Origin: Tetramitus jugosus
Lineage: Eukaryota; Heterolobosea; Eutetramitea; Acrasida; Vahlkampfiidae
Length of the DNA stretch: 64,000 nt
NCBI GenBank assembly: GCA_937625935.1
Contig: OW569390.1
Location: 310,001-374,000 of the forward strand
Direction of reading: 5' to 3'
In this document: positions 10,596-21,919 of the stretch, piece after piece
How the letters are laid out: every line of letters starts with the position of its first letter
Position numbering within the stretch: the first letter of the stretch is position 1
Translations under genes and position numbers: made by a program
Notes under the pieces: model-generated
Databases searched by the model: none
Told to the model about the DNA's origin: nothing
What the model saw: only the letters and a program-made list of their open reading frames with translations

Positions 10596-10602
10596 TTCCC
10601 GC
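10596..10602 (+). promoter_or_regulatory. TTCCCGC element in a divergent promoter
   Basis: TTCCCGC followed by a T-run lies 34 bp upstream of the F-box gene start and 318 bp upstream of THADA. It resembles the E2F/DP consensus core and recurs in other divergent promoters of this window. The function is inferred only from this recurrence. Confidence 0.3.
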
Positions 10603-10643
10603 TTTTTTTTGTGCAGAAATCGGAACGTTAGCTCTTTGTTCCA

Positions 10644-10808
10644 ATGAAAACTTTGAACCGTGTTATTGCGATGGCACCAGAACCCCTTCCGCGTCGGTGT
10701 TTGAAGTTGCAAGAATGCATTGGACAAAATGTGGATCATCAAAGTATTCAAACTCTCAGCCCAGGCACAGATTTCGTCTACAGCCAGAACGAACTTTCTC
10801 CGCCATGA
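10644..10808 (+). CDS. Possible short ORF upstream of THADA (54 aa)
   Basis: An ATG-started 54-codon frame beginning MKTLNRVIAMAPEPLPRRCL and ending in a TGA, 112 bp before the THADA start. It has two Cys six residues apart (CLKLQEC) and fewer AT-rich codons than ordinary spacer. It could be a small gene, a THADA upstream ORF or chance; nothing in it identifies a family. No intron signals join it to THADA. Confidence 0.25.
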   Translation: MKTLNRVIAMAPEPLPRRCLKLQECIGQNVDHQSIQTLSPGTDFVYSQNELSPP

Positions 10809-10919
10809 ACTGATTGAACCTTCCACGAATTCACACACCAAAACGCACTTTGCTCCAAACACACAAACAAACAATTAGACCAATTGAACGAGTACGTTTA
10901 TCACCACCAAGCAGCAGCA

Positions 10920-13900
10920 ATGCCAAAACAACAACTCGTAAAGAAAAACAAAGATTTTCTGTCTCCTCGTTTCGTCCAATTGGTCAACGAATTTTGTCAA
11001 TCATACAAGACACAACAGCAGACTCACAATGAACCCATCTCTGTCATTGTCCATCTCATGGAACAAGTCATTCTCCATAACAACAATGACCTTCAAATTA
11101 CCAATATGAGAAAATGTTTGGAACCATTTGTTAGTCTACTGCAACAACAACAGACAACATCATTATCAACAATTGATGATGATGGTTCATTGAAGAGCTT
11201 TACAAGAGATTATTTAAAATTATTAGTTCGATTGATATTTTGTCATGAGACAAAAACGATTCACAAGCACATTTTGTTCTTGTTTCAAAAGTTTTCTGCT
11301 GCTTCTGTTGCTTCTGTTGAGAATAGTGAAGATGTTCGGAGTATGATTTTGAACGAGTTTTTGAGTGAATTATTGGTTTATTCTAATCAGATGCTTCAAA
11401 CGAGTGCGTCCATTGAGAAATTGGAGGATGATTTGAGACAGTTTGAGTGGCTATACGAATTGGATGGTTTCTTCCATTGTGAATTGGTCAAATTAGTGCC
11501 ACAATTTCTCTCAAAATCCTATCAATGTCTCTCGCACCACTCGAAACTGTTCTTTACGAGCTCAAACAATCAACAATCACTATTTGTTATTGGAAACATC
11601 TTGAAAACAACAGTGTTGATCATTACGGAACATTTGGATGCAATTACTAATGAAATCACTCAGAATATGCAACCAAATAGCAAGAATAATAATAGTAATG
11701 GTGATGACCATTCAACTCCAAGTATATTTATGAGCTTGCAACAAATCATGGATCATTTGGTTGTTCCATTGTTGTCCAATGTGAATGCTTCGAGAGATGT
11801 CTCTCGTGTTTGTTGCTTATTCCTGTACAAGTTGTTACAAATTACTTTTTCATTGAAGGATGAAAATCAATTAGTACCATTCTTTGCAGTGACAATGTTT
11901 GATAGTTCTGTGCAAGAGGAGGACAATACCAATAATGATTATTTTACGAGAATTGTGATGAACCATGAAGAGAAACAAATGCGCAAGTTGGTGAGTCAAT
12001 TGAGTGCAATGAGTCGTATTGCTGCTCTTGGTGCCTTCTTCAATATTTTTAATGCGAAATTAACCATGCAGACCATACAATCAAGCAATTTCTCTCTGGA
12101 TTTGGTAGTTCCAGATCTCATTCAATATGCAGAGGGCAAAACAAAGAACTCTAGAGAACAATTGTTCTCCATTCAAATGTTGCAAAATGCCCTTGTCGAT
12201 ATGAAACACTATCTATCGAAGAACAAGACAAGCATTAACGAGACTGATCGAAACAAATTTACCAGTACTCTTACTCATTTGATGAATGTCGTTTGGAACA
12301 ATTGGGAGAATCCAACAAACAATATTTATGACAAGGTTCGTGATTTGTTTGAATCAGCATTGGAGGTGCATGACGCTCTTGTCTCTCTTGATAAATCAGC
12401 AGGTATCAATTTGGACCTGATGACGAAACATCTTCTCGACTTGGACTTTAACAGAAAGGGAAAGTATTTCCCTCTGTTGAAAATATTACCCAGAATTGGT
12501 AGCACCAAGTTTTATGAATTGTGTCCAAACGTGTTAGAGATGATTCTTTCAGCGATTGGTAATGGTATGGTCAATACACAGGCCAGCTTGCTATATGAGA
12601 ACTTTGTGAAGGATCAATTTGCAATTCATGGCATAACAAAGAAGAATATAGACAAGATTGAAAGCGTACAAAAGCTGACGCTTCTTCCAGTCTGTAAATA
12701 TCTATCTGGTGAAGCTATCTCTGTGCACGAGACTAATCATGCTAGCATTTTAATTTATATCGTTCCTAAGGTGATCAAGCTACATCCATCGAATTTTGCA
12801 TTCTTGATTCAGAATGTAAGATCGAACGAGTCTAGAAACTATTCTGATGCATTCTTGCGAGCTGTTATTCAATTACTAATTATTGGGAAATCTGAGTCTA
12901 TTCCAAACATAGATGACCATGTGCAACAGAGACTGAGTATTATTGATGTTTGCTTCAAACACTTTGATCCAAAACTCAGATTGGATGCTCTAAACCTAAC
13001 AACAAGCTCCAATAGACTTTCTGATCCCTGTACTCCACAGCAATTGAAAACAGTTCTAGATTTCGTTCGATTGAACTTGAAGCCTCCTAGTTCTTCATTC
13101 AGACATGAATTAACAGCAATTCTAAAAAGATTCCTGGCTCGGGTGAGCAGTTCCTGCCAAAACATATGGACCAAGTTTGAGAGGGATCAATCCTCTGACA
13201 AACTAAAGAATGCTGTGGATAATATGAAGAAGGACAAGTCAACTCAAGTAACTCAGGATGTCGAATGTTTCGCACATATGATCCACTTTATTCATGACTT
13301 TTTCTTCTTCTTGCAACGAGCATTCTATGGTGGATGTCCTCACGAGAAACTATTGACAGCATTGACTTTGTATCAAACTTCATATTCCATGCTTCACAAT
13401 CAGCCATTCATCGCACATTTCCCTGCCTATTTCTCGTCTTTGCATTCACAAGGACTCACTACTCAACTATTGAATCTGTTCGTCGATTGCTGGGACAAAG
13501 TTCGATCTCTAATATTTGATCTATTGTTATTACTTGATGATGGTGATTATCTCAAAGGAAGAGAATTTATCACTCACTTGGTTACCCGAAGTATTGAGCT
13601 CTGCTCTAGCGGAAGACTTCGAGAAAGTGATGCCGGGGCTCTACTACTCAACGTGGTGTTTGCCAAATTTGTCGTCCGAAATCATATGAAGATTGAGTGG
13701 AGTTACGATTCTGACAACAAGATTCAAGTCCACATTGAAAATTCAAATGACGACGCCGTATTAGTATTCCTTCATAATCTTCTATCAGAATTTGAAAGGA
13801 GAATCACAAATATTCAAACAGATATTTTCAGGATATGCACAGACTCTTCTGTTACCGGTACATTGCTCTCTCTACGCTATACATTCTCCAACTTCAAACT

Positions 13901-16685
13901 TGCCTCTGCGATAACCGAGAGTAATAGAGCTCAATGGCAAGATTTCGGAGCCAAGTTGTTCCGCTTGTGTGATGGATTGCTATGCGAATCTCTCCAGATG
14001 GTGGGTAGCAAGAAAGATGTGGACTGTAGAGGTCATATCCATATGCCAAATAATCCTTTGAACCATAGTTTAACTGTTAATTCATGGCTATCTGTCAAGG
14101 AAGTTACAGCTACACTTGGTACGTTCACTGAGCACGTACCACTGACAAATATCGATCCAATATTTTCGGAGGAGCAATTCTCGAAACTAGGAGAACTGTT
14201 CCTAAAGGTTCTATTGCATTGTAAGCATAATGGTGCCATTGAGAAGTCACAAGTAGGCTTCGCTTTGACTTGCAAGAGATTGTTGTCATGTGATTTACCA
14301 AATCTTGCTAAACTACCATCAAACTGGTTGCAGTATTTGATTGATAGAATTGCCACTAGCGACGATAAGAATAGTATTTTGCGTAGATCCGCTGGTGTTC
14401 CATTCTGCTTCATGGGTATCCTCAGATCTGAACCTCAAGGTGTTCCTCGAGTACTACTGCCTCACGCAATGAACAGCTTGATGGCAATTACCGAAACATA
14501 CTACTCAAATGGATGTGGAGAACATACAATGGTTCATGCTCTCAATGTGATGCGTTTTATTTTCCAAGACTCCACTCTGGCTGGTGATGTTACTCAATAC
14601 ATTGAGAAAGGATTCATCACGGTCTTGAAGGGATTTACTGATCCATCATGGGCTGTTAGAAACAGTTCACTTATGTGCTACACTGCCTTGATTACGAGAT
14701 CAATTGGAAACAGAAGAACAAAGGACGACTATGCAACCCAAAATACCGTTACTAGTCGCGAGTTCTTTTCGCGGTACCCACTGTTGAAGCAGTATCTCCT
14801 CGATCAGCTTCGTATTGGAACATCACAATCATCTGAACTTCATCCAACATTGTATCCAAGTTTACTGCTGTTGAGTCGTTTGCGCGCTGCATCATCAATT
14901 AGTGATGATGCTAGCGATAATGCTGGTGATGTGTCGTCATTTGTTCCATATGTGATGGAATGTTCGGCTCAGAACCATTATCTGATTCGATCGATGGCTG
15001 CTCGTGCTCTGGTACCTCTCATTCCATCAACTCTTGTTCCAAGTTTTGTTCCATCTTTGATCTCCAATATTGTTGATGTCGCTGCGAATAAGACCCAGAA
15101 TGCCTTGCATGGACTTTTGCTTCAAATTCTGCAATTTGGCTCTATGGCCGATTCATCATCGGAACAAGAGATGATCAGTCTTTGGTTAGTTAAATTCTAT
15201 GAAGCAGTAACCCAATCTGGATTGCTGAAGTCAGGACCCAGAAACTACTTCGTAGCGAGAACCGTCACTTTCGATATTTTCTGCACTCTGCTCTCCAAGG
15301 TTGATATCAATACTTCTCTGCCTCTTGATTACATTGTTGAGATTGTTAACCTAGCAGACATGTACATTTCAAGAGGTGTCGAATGCGGAGACTTTGAAGG
15401 TATTGGCTTCGTGGAATGTCAAGCTGAAGCAACAAGATTTGCATTGCTTGGATTCGCTCGTTGTGCTTCTTCAGAAGACGTGTCGGATGACTTTTATTTG
15501 TTTGTTGAGAAATGTTTGGCCCATAGTAACCAGAAGGTACGAACAAGTGCTTTCAAATTTATCACAAATCTCGCAACCAAGCAACCAAACAACACTCTAT
15601 TCCAGACAGTGGGTCCTAAGCTGCTTCTAACCTTAATTAGTCATGTTCTGTACAAGGAAACGCCTCATGACGCAAACTGCGTTCGATTTGGCTTGCAAGC
15701 ACTGCAAAATGTTGTTCTATGTATCAACCCCACAGTTGATGCGCTTAGCTCTGTGGATCACGATCAGACATGGTCCAGACTATTAGAGATACATAGTAGC
15801 ACTCAAAACTGTTATATCAAGGAACAAATCATCATTCTCTTGGGTGCCCTAGCTCCAATACTTGCAATCAGCTCAGCGGATATGCTTCATGAGTGGTCGA
15901 AACTAGTGGAAGAGGATTCATATCCATTCCAAGCAGACAACCTACGACTCGCAGCACAATCATCCATTCTCCACTCTAACGTGCTAATTAACGCTGGAGC
16001 GCTCAACAATAAGGATCTGTTTAGAATCATGAATGCGTGTGTCAGGCTGTTGCAAGATGAAGAAGAAAACATTCGACAAGCAACAACTGCCATGCTGTCT
16101 CCCTCAAAGAAACAACAAGTCGACACAGTTCTTCAAGATACATTCCTGTCCATGACTGCCAAGTTTGCCAATTCTGATTTCTATGCACACTTTTTGTTCA
16201 ATCTGATCGCTCTGGAACAAGATGAAAATGGTCGACCAGTCGTGCCATTTGAAGAAGAACTGACCGATGACATGCCAGCTCTATTTGACAAGGAAGAAGA
16301 CAACTTGTTCCAAGAAGAGTTATTTGCTGTGCAATTGGCTGCGTTCCACCTCAAGAAGACTGACATTAGCAACGAAAGAAGGCTTCAAATGCTAGATCAG
16401 CTCAGCAAGCAACTAGACCATGTGTGCTCTCTGTTGAGCAATGCACAAGTCTTGTTCTGGATTGGTGATGTTTCTTATCACTCTAGTGCCTTCCTAACAA
16501 TGTATCGTCTGGTTCTGGGCATCTACACCTTGAGCTCCGAGAACGACAGCATCCGCGACAAGGCAAGATCTATCATTCAAGGAAAATACCACAACGTTCT
16601 CTTGAATGACGTTATGACGAGCCAAGGTTCCAGCGATTACCTATTCACCCTTGGCTATCTTCCAAACCAACAACAACAGCAATAA
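10920..16685 (+). CDS. THADA: THADA / Trm732-like HEAT-repeat protein (DUF2428)
   Basis: An intronless 1921-aa protein, close to human THADA (1953 aa). The region SILRRSAGVPFCFMGIL...GVPRVLLPHAMN (about residues 1150-1185), then ALNVMRFIFQDSTLAGDV and GFTDPSWAVRNSSLM, is the DUF2428 core shared by THADA and yeast Trm732. Trm732 partners the Trm7/FTSJ1 methyltransferase for 2'-O-methylation of position 32 in the tRNA anticodon loop; animal THADA is also linked to ER calcium pumps. The rest is alpha-helical repeat, with only modest Asn/Gln inserts. The first in-frame ATG is at 10920; the frame is open 36 nt further but without an ATG. The first ~15 residues are basic (MPKQQLVKKNK). RIT1, another tRNA-modifying enzyme, lies at the far end of the window. 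Confidence 0.85.
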   Translation: MPKQQLVKKNKDFLSPRFVQLVNEFCQSYKTQQQTHNEPISVIVHLMEQVILHNNNDLQITNMRKCLEPFVSLLQQQQTTSLSTIDDDGSLKSFTRDYLKLLVRLIFCHETKTIHKHILFLFQKFSAASVASVENSEDVRSMILNEFLSELLVYSNQMLQTSASIEKLEDDLRQFEWLYELDGFFHCELVKLVPQFLSKSYQCLSHHSKLFFTSSNNQQSLFVIGNILKTTVLIITEHLDAITNEITQNMQPNSKNNNSNGDDHSTPSIFMSLQQIMDHLVVPLLSNVNASRDVSRVCCLFLYKLLQITFSLKDENQLVPFFAVTMFDSSVQEEDNTNNDYFTRIVMNHEEKQMRKLVSQLSAMSRIAALGAFFNIFNAKLTMQTIQSSNFSLDLVVPDLIQYAEGKTKNSREQLFSIQMLQNALVDMKHYLSKNKTSINETDRNKFTSTLTHLMNVVWNNWENPTNNIYDKVRDLFESALEVHDALVSLDKSAGINLDLMTKHLLDLDFNRKGKYFPLLKILPRIGSTKFYELCPNVLEMILSAIGNGMVNTQASLLYENFVKDQFAIHGITKKNIDKIESVQKLTLLPVCKYLSGEAISVHETNHASILIYIVPKVIKLHPSNFAFLIQNVRSNESRNYSDAFLRAVIQLLIIGKSESIPNIDDHVQQRLSIIDVCFKHFDPKLRLDALNLTTSSNRLSDPCTPQQLKTVLDFVRLNLKPPSSSFRHELTAILKRFLARVSSSCQNIWTKFERDQSSDKLKNAVDNMKKDKSTQVTQDVECFAHMIHFIHDFFFFLQRAFYGGCPHEKLLTALTLYQTSYSMLHNQPFIAHFPAYFSSLHSQGLTTQLLNLFVDCWDKVRSLIFDLLLLLDDGDYLKGREFITHLVTRSIELCSSGRLRESDAGALLLNVVFAKFVVRNHMKIEWSYDSDNKIQVHIENSNDDAVLVFLHNLLSEFERRITNIQTDIFRICTDSSVTGTLLSLRYTFSNFKLASAITESNRAQWQDFGAKLFRLCDGLLCESLQMVGSKKDVDCRGHIHMPNNPLNHSLTVNSWLSVKEVTATLGTFTEHVPLTNIDPIFSEEQFSKLGELFLKVLLHCKHNGAIEKSQVGFALTCKRLLSCDLPNLAKLPSNWLQYLIDRIATSDDKNSILRRSAGVPFCFMGILRSEPQGVPRVLLPHAMNSLMAITETYYSNGCGEHTMVHALNVMRFIFQDSTLAGDVTQYIEKGFITVLKGFTDPSWAVRNSSLMCYTALITRSIGNRRTKDDYATQNTVTSREFFSRYPLLKQYLLDQLRIGTSQSSELHPTLYPSLLLLSRLRAASSISDDASDNAGDVSSFVPYVMECSAQNHYLIRSMAARALVPLIPSTLVPSFVPSLISNIVDVAANKTQNALHGLLLQILQFGSMADSSSEQEMISLWLVKFYEAVTQSGLLKSGPRNYFVARTVTFDIFCTLLSKVDINTSLPLDYIVEIVNLADMYISRGVECGDFEGIGFVECQAEATRFALLGFARCASSEDVSDDFYLFVEKCLAHSNQKVRTSAFKFITNLATKQPNNTLFQTVGPKLLLTLISHVLYKETPHDANCVRFGLQALQNVVLCINPTVDALSSVDHDQTWSRLLEIHSSTQNCYIKEQIIILLGALAPILAISSADMLHEWSKLVEEDSYPFQADNLRLAAQSSILHSNVLINAGALNNKDLFRIMNACVRLLQDEEENIRQATTAMLSPSKKQQVDTVLQDTFLSMTAKFANSDFYAHFLFNLIALEQDENGRPVVPFEEELTDDMPALFDKEEDNLFQEELFAVQLAAFHLKKTDISNERRLQMLDQLSKQLDHVCSLLSNAQVLFWIGDVSYHSSAFLTMYRLVLGIYTLSSENDSIRDKARSIIQGKYHNVLLNDVMTSQGSSDYLFTLGYLPNQQQQQ

Positions 16686-16913
16686 ATGAAACGAAACGAA
16701 CGAACACCCTCTCCAACGTAACATCCAATTCCTCATCCGCCACTGTCGGAACTTTCCATTTGCGCAAAAAGAAGAGAAACATGACCGTTTACCGATTGAA
16801 CTTTGACATTTGACACTTTGCCTCCCAATGCCAAGTTGAAAAACAAACGAACCATAACAAAACGAAACATCCATTGTCGTAGTAGTAATCACGCACATCA
16901 TAAAAAACACACA

Positions 16914-19214
16914 ATGGCTTGTTCATGTTTCAAAAGATCAAGTGACCATGATGATGAAGATCACTATGACTCGGACCAGGACAGAAACGAAGAAAATTCG
17001 ACATTTGCGCCCAATTTGAAAGATTCATGCACGGACGATAACCATTGTCGTATCAAGAAAAAGGGTAGAAGACCTACTGACATTCCCTGTACCATACTCT
17101 TTGCACTGTTTCTCGTAGGAATGGTTGCAGTGGCTGTGCTTGCATTCGTGTTTGGACGACCCAAATTGCTGTACACACCAACGGATTACATGGGTCGATT
17201 GTGTGGTTCGGACAATAGAAATGTGTCGACCAATGTGATCAAGTTACCGTTGGATCCGGACTGTATCATTAGTGATGATTCGAATGGGAAGAACAAGACT
17301 GCACTCAACTTGTGTGAGAGCAAGATTGAAGCGTATAGAGAAGATTTGTCCAGTAGAAAATATTTGTGGTTCATGGATGTGAGTCAACCGGTGACCTATG
17401 GTGGTGTTTGTGTGTCGTACTGTCCTGGAGCGTCCTCTGGAAGTGCTCAGTGTCCTCCAGAGTTGTTGACAGAGTCTGTAGAGCCCATTTCGACAGCCAT
17501 TGGATCACTAGAGTTGGATTATTGTGCGTATGAACGAACGGATTACAATACGACCATGTTTCCTCCATCGAGTCAGATGAAATTGTTGACGAGTCAATTT
17601 TCGTACACGAGTGTGATGCATCGGTGCTTTCCAACGTTTACCTTTATGAATTCGACAGTGGTGAACGGTAAGGCATCAATCAATAGTGCTGTGAATGAGG
17701 CCGCTGGAGCCATGACGAGATTGTGGAACGATGTGTACAAGAGTTGGAAGGTGATTGTCGTTTCTGCTGCGTTGGCTCTCATCATCTCATTCTTGTTCCT
17801 TGTGTTGATCCGATGGTTCACATCTATAATCGTGTGGTTCTGCGTCTGTTTCTGCTTCTTGGCCGGAGCTGGACTATCAGCCTTCTTGTTGTGGCAGGGT
17901 TATACCGAGTGGCAGACCATGAAGACACTGGGACTGTCGACTACATTTGCCAAGATCATGTTTGGATTCGGTTGTGGAGTAGGAGGATTAAGCGTCGTGT
18001 ATCTCTTGGTCGTATTCTTCCTATTCTTGAGAATTAGACGTGCGATAGGTATCATTGAAGAAGCAACCAAAGCAGTGAGTGCAATGCCACAGATTATGGT
18101 GTTGCCAATCGGTTTGGCATTCTGTCTCATATTGTTTGCTGCCTATTGGGTCGTCGTTGCAGTGTTCCTCTGGTCATATGCAACTCCCTCCATTGATGGT
18201 TATGCTGTGAGGTATACGATGAGCAGATGGACTCGTGGTCTGTTCGGCTACCACGTATTTGGAGGTTTGTGGATCACTCAATTCTTCCTTGCAATTGAGT
18301 ACATGTGTATTGCTGGTGCAGTTGGTTCATGGTACTGGAGAAGAAAGAAGAAGTATGTTGTTGGACTGCCTATTGCCAAATCAGTGCTCAGAACTCTAGT
18401 GTTCCACGTTGGTACTGCTGCGTTCGGCTCATTGCTCGTTGCAATTATCCAATTCATTAGATTGTTGTTCGAGAAGGCTCAGAGAGAACTCAAGAAGGCA
18501 ACTGCTGATAACAAGGTTGTTGCTGTTCTGGCATGGTTCGTGCGAATTATGCTGTGGATATTCGAAATGATTGTCAAGTACATCAATAAGCAGGCCTATA
18601 TCCAGTGTGCATTGTATGGAACATCATTCCTTACATCTGCCATGCACGGCTTCCAAATCATTAGCAGAAACGGTGTTCAGATGGGTGTTTTGGATATCAT
18701 GTCCGAGATTGTGTTCATTATCTCAAAGTTGAGCATTGCCTCGATTACATGTTTGGCATGTTATGCTATTTCTGCCAAGACTACATTCCTCAATGTGGGT
18801 GAAGAAGCAGTCTTCTCCCCACTCTTTGTTGCAGCGGTATGTTGTTAACTTTTATTTTTTAGAAGCTTTGTGTTTTAATGGAGTTGAACTAAACTAACAT
18901 TGTTTTATCATTTTGTACCTATTTAGATTGCATTTATTTTGGCTTATTTGATTGCTGCCATCTTTACAACTGTTCTTGAAACAGCAGTCGATACCATCCT
19001 GCAGTGCTTCCTTGTCGATGACGAGATTTGCAGAAACAACAGCAATGCAGAGCCATACTGCACCAAGTCTCTTCGAAAGTTTATTGACGAAGAACGAAAG
19101 TACAGAGTTATGTGCCATTTGTGCTCTTGCATCACCTGTGACTGCTGCAGAGGAGGTGCGGACGGCGTCGTGGCCGATGTCGCCAAGGACAACTATGAAC
19201 TAGACGACAAGTAA
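16914..19214 (+). CDS. Choline transporter-like protein (CTL/SLC44), 2 exons
   Basis: Exons 16914-18836 and 18927-19214 with a 90-nt GT-AG intron; 736 aa. A cytosolic N-terminus with acidic and then basic runs (RIKKKGRRPTDIPC) leads into the first helix (about 58-80). A large Cys-rich extracellular loop follows (WFMDVSQPVTYGGVCVSYCP at about 190), then about nine more helices. The late block ILAYLIAAIFTTVLETAVDTI with FLVDDEICRNN, spanning the splice junction, is the signature CTL C-terminus. The tail carries a Cys cluster (CHLCSCITCDCC) that could be acylated. SLC44 proteins move choline or ethanolamine across plasma and mitochondrial membranes. The ATG at 16914 is the first in frame and has a good context. 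Family call is strong; substrate is not shown. Confidence 0.92.
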
Positions 19215-19342
19215 ACCAAAGCGAAATTTTTTGTATTCCTTTCCTGATGGTTCAATCAATTTGTGCATCCTTCTCTTTTCACACAGAAGCTTCAATCAAA
19301 ACAAGGAAGAAAACAACAAAAATCGCACAGACGAAAAACAAA

Positions 19343-21919
19343 ATGTCATCTTCAGCAACTACCACTACAAGTGCTCAATTGGCAGACTATGTTGAGCAAT
19401 TGTTCTCTTCCTTGTCTCCTCATGTGAGTGATGACTTTGATCCATCCAAAGAGTTCATCTCATTCGACGATGAAAGTGAAAAAAATGGAAAGAAGCAAGA
19501 AACGAAGCCATCATCGAGATTTAAGTTGAATATTAATGGAATGACGTTGCAACAATTGGATTTGGAACGGTTGCGCCTCTTGCAATACGGCATGCAAATT
19601 TTACAAACACGCCCATCGGACTTTTATTTTGATGCGGAGAAAAAGAGCACAAAATTGCCCGATGGATGGCGCGTTGTATCGACACTACAGCATTTCTGTG
19701 AGTCGAATTTGAAGAAGGCTCAACAACAGGACTCATCAAACAGCAACAGCTTAACGCTGTCATTGGCTGGTGTTTCATGTCAAATTCTCTCCAAGATTCT
19801 CATTGCTAATTTTGCTGTTCAGAACTCAAAGGAATTTACGAGTCTTTGTCGTAAGTGTGTTCGTCTCTGTGGCAACTTTGTTCGTTTCTTCAATCAACAA
19901 AAATCTCCATCCAATGCTGCTGTTTTCAACGTAGCTCTCTTGGAGATTTTGGCTCCAATGGGTCAACAAGGCATCAACTTGGTACAGGAAGATGTTCAAT
20001 TGATTGAGAATGGTGCTCTCTATGGTTTGGTCTCCCTCAAGAATAATAGTGAAGCAAATATGATGCTCAGTGGTTCCATCTATGCTCTCATGAGCATGTT
20101 TGATAGAGATCCTGTCATCAAGTACAAACACACTGTGAAAACTTTGATCGCCACGTTGAACGACATGGTTGACGAGTGCTTCAAGTTTGTTCGACCAGAG
20201 AACGATCCAAGGCAATCCATTCTTGAGCATTTTGCGACTGGCACCGCTGTTTTGTCAAGCAAGAAGGAGAATGCTGAGGCTGTAGCTGCAGCATCTGCCA
20301 TCAATGGTGCTTCTCTCATACAATCCCTCCACAAGAGAAAGAATCCAATTTCTGGTGTGCAGTTCATGAGATTGTTCAAGTCTATTAGCACTTGTTTGCA
20401 AAGATGCCTCACCATTCCTTATCCATTCATGATTGAGCTCAATGTGAAGAGATTGATGACCATGTTGAAGAATTCATTTGTCTTGGACAGTTCACTCAAA
20501 GTGGATCACTCGATGGCTGTGAAGAAGATTATTACACTGCAGAGCTACTATGAAGTGATTCCATGTATGCACAGAGAGTCACTAAAGATTTTGTCTGCAT
20601 TGATCTTGAGCGCCAAGGGTGCTCTGTTACCTTATGTCAACAATATTGCTGTCATTTTGTTCCAAGAGTTCAATTTGTGGTCATCTGTCGAAGAAAGACC
20701 ATTGGAGAGTTTGGAAGTGTACAGAGAGGTGATTAGATGCATTTGCTTTGCAGTCGATGCTTATGGACCATGTATTTCTGATAGTCTCACTCAAAAGCTA
20801 TTGACTCCAATTCAGAAGATGATGATGCAATTTTATAGCGAAAAAATGAGAGTTGAAATGGACAGAGATATCAATAAGGATACTGCTCTTCAACAATTGA
20901 AGCAACACTATAATGTTACAAACAAGAAGAACAAGAAGAGAAGGAGAAACGAGAGTGAAGATTCATCAGATGATGCCTCTCTCTCAATTACCTTGAAGCA
21001 TCAATATCTGACTCTCAAGCTCTTGAGATCAATCTTGTCGAGCTGTCAAGTTCATGCCTCATTGGAAACGATGTCAACAATGGTTGATGTGATCTCTACT
21101 CTCACTACAAGTATCTCTCTGTTCCACAGCCACAGATTTGTCATCTTCCAGAATGTAAGCAGTCAAACATTGAACAAACTGTTTACCTGTGTTGTGAATG
21201 AACAGTATAGAGCTCTGCATCAGTCTTTGGTCTCATGCTCTGCCATCAACACACAATCTCCATTCTTGCCTCTGGCTGTGACACTGTTTAGAAAGGGTGT
21301 GTCAAGCGGTATTCCTGAAATTTCAAAGGTGTGCAACGATTCACTTCAAGTAATGGAAAGTTTCTTGCATCCAAGAAGTGCTCCACTTCATGTTCCAAGC
21401 GCTGAGTCAGTTAGTGTTCACATGAGTAGACTGATTGAAAGAGAGAAGTCTGTTGCAGCTATGTTAACCACGCACAATACTCACTTTGAATCATCAAACA
21501 ACGACAGCGACAGTGAGGAGGAAGCTCCAATCGTACGAAAGCAGACAAAGAAGCAGCAAATGAAACCAATCGTTGCTGCTGTTGTTGAGAAGAAGGAGGC
21601 AACGAAAGCTCCAATCATTCAAACAAAGGAGAAGGTGAAATCTGTTGTCAGTGTTACTTCCGCAATCGTCTCTCACAAGGAGACTGAGGAAGATGACAGT
21701 GAGGAAGAGGAAGAAGAAGTTACACAAACAACCACAATCGTGGACTTCAGCAAGGCCAACCACAAGGACATCGAGAAGGCTTTTGAGAAGACTGTTGACA
21801 GTGACGAAGAAGATGAAAATATGAACGATGTTGATCTGAATGAGAGTGATGATGACGATGACGATCTTTCAGGCAACATTGATCTTGGAGATTTGCAGCT
21901 CGACTTTTCTGGTCTCTAA
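19343..21919 (+). CDS. Helical-repeat nuclear protein, candidate Rix1/PELP1
   Basis: 858 aa from the ATG at 19343; an earlier in-frame ATG at 19247 would add a 32-residue basic leader but lies only 33 nt after the previous stop. The body is alpha-helical repeats (for example ESLKILSALILSAKGALLPY and YREVIRCICFAVDAYGP, about residues 405-480), a pattern like the Rix1/PELP1 family, which acts with Ipi1 and Las1 in processing ITS2 and in maturing the 60S ribosomal subunit. A basic patch KKNKKRRR (about 535) could be a nuclear signal. The C-terminal ~170 residues are acidic and Lys-rich with a DDDDDD-type run, as in PELP1. No motif is decisive, so other HEAT-type nucleolar proteins (such as Noc or Ipi1 types) remain possible. 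Confidence 0.45.
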   Translation: MSSSATTTTSAQLADYVEQLFSSLSPHVSDDFDPSKEFISFDDESEKNGKKQETKPSSRFKLNINGMTLQQLDLERLRLLQYGMQILQTRPSDFYFDAEKKSTKLPDGWRVVSTLQHFCESNLKKAQQQDSSNSNSLTLSLAGVSCQILSKILIANFAVQNSKEFTSLCRKCVRLCGNFVRFFNQQKSPSNAAVFNVALLEILAPMGQQGINLVQEDVQLIENGALYGLVSLKNNSEANMMLSGSIYALMSMFDRDPVIKYKHTVKTLIATLNDMVDECFKFVRPENDPRQSILEHFATGTAVLSSKKENAEAVAAASAINGASLIQSLHKRKNPISGVQFMRLFKSISTCLQRCLTIPYPFMIELNVKRLMTMLKNSFVLDSSLKVDHSMAVKKIITLQSYYEVIPCMHRESLKILSALILSAKGALLPYVNNIAVILFQEFNLWSSVEERPLESLEVYREVIRCICFAVDAYGPCISDSLTQKLLTPIQKMMMQFYSEKMRVEMDRDINKDTALQQLKQHYNVTNKKNKKRRRNESEDSSDDASLSITLKHQYLTLKLLRSILSSCQVHASLETMSTMVDVISTLTTSISLFHSHRFVIFQNVSSQTLNKLFTCVVNEQYRALHQSLVSCSAINTQSPFLPLAVTLFRKGVSSGIPEISKVCNDSLQVMESFLHPRSAPLHVPSAESVSVHMSRLIEREKSVAAMLTTHNTHFESSNNDSDSEEEAPIVRKQTKKQQMKPIVAAVVEKKEATKAPIIQTKEKVKSVVSVTSAIVSHKETEEDDSEEEEEEVTQTTTIVDFSKANHKDIEKAFEKTVDSDEEDENMNDVDLNESDDDDDDLSGNIDLGDLQLDFSGL

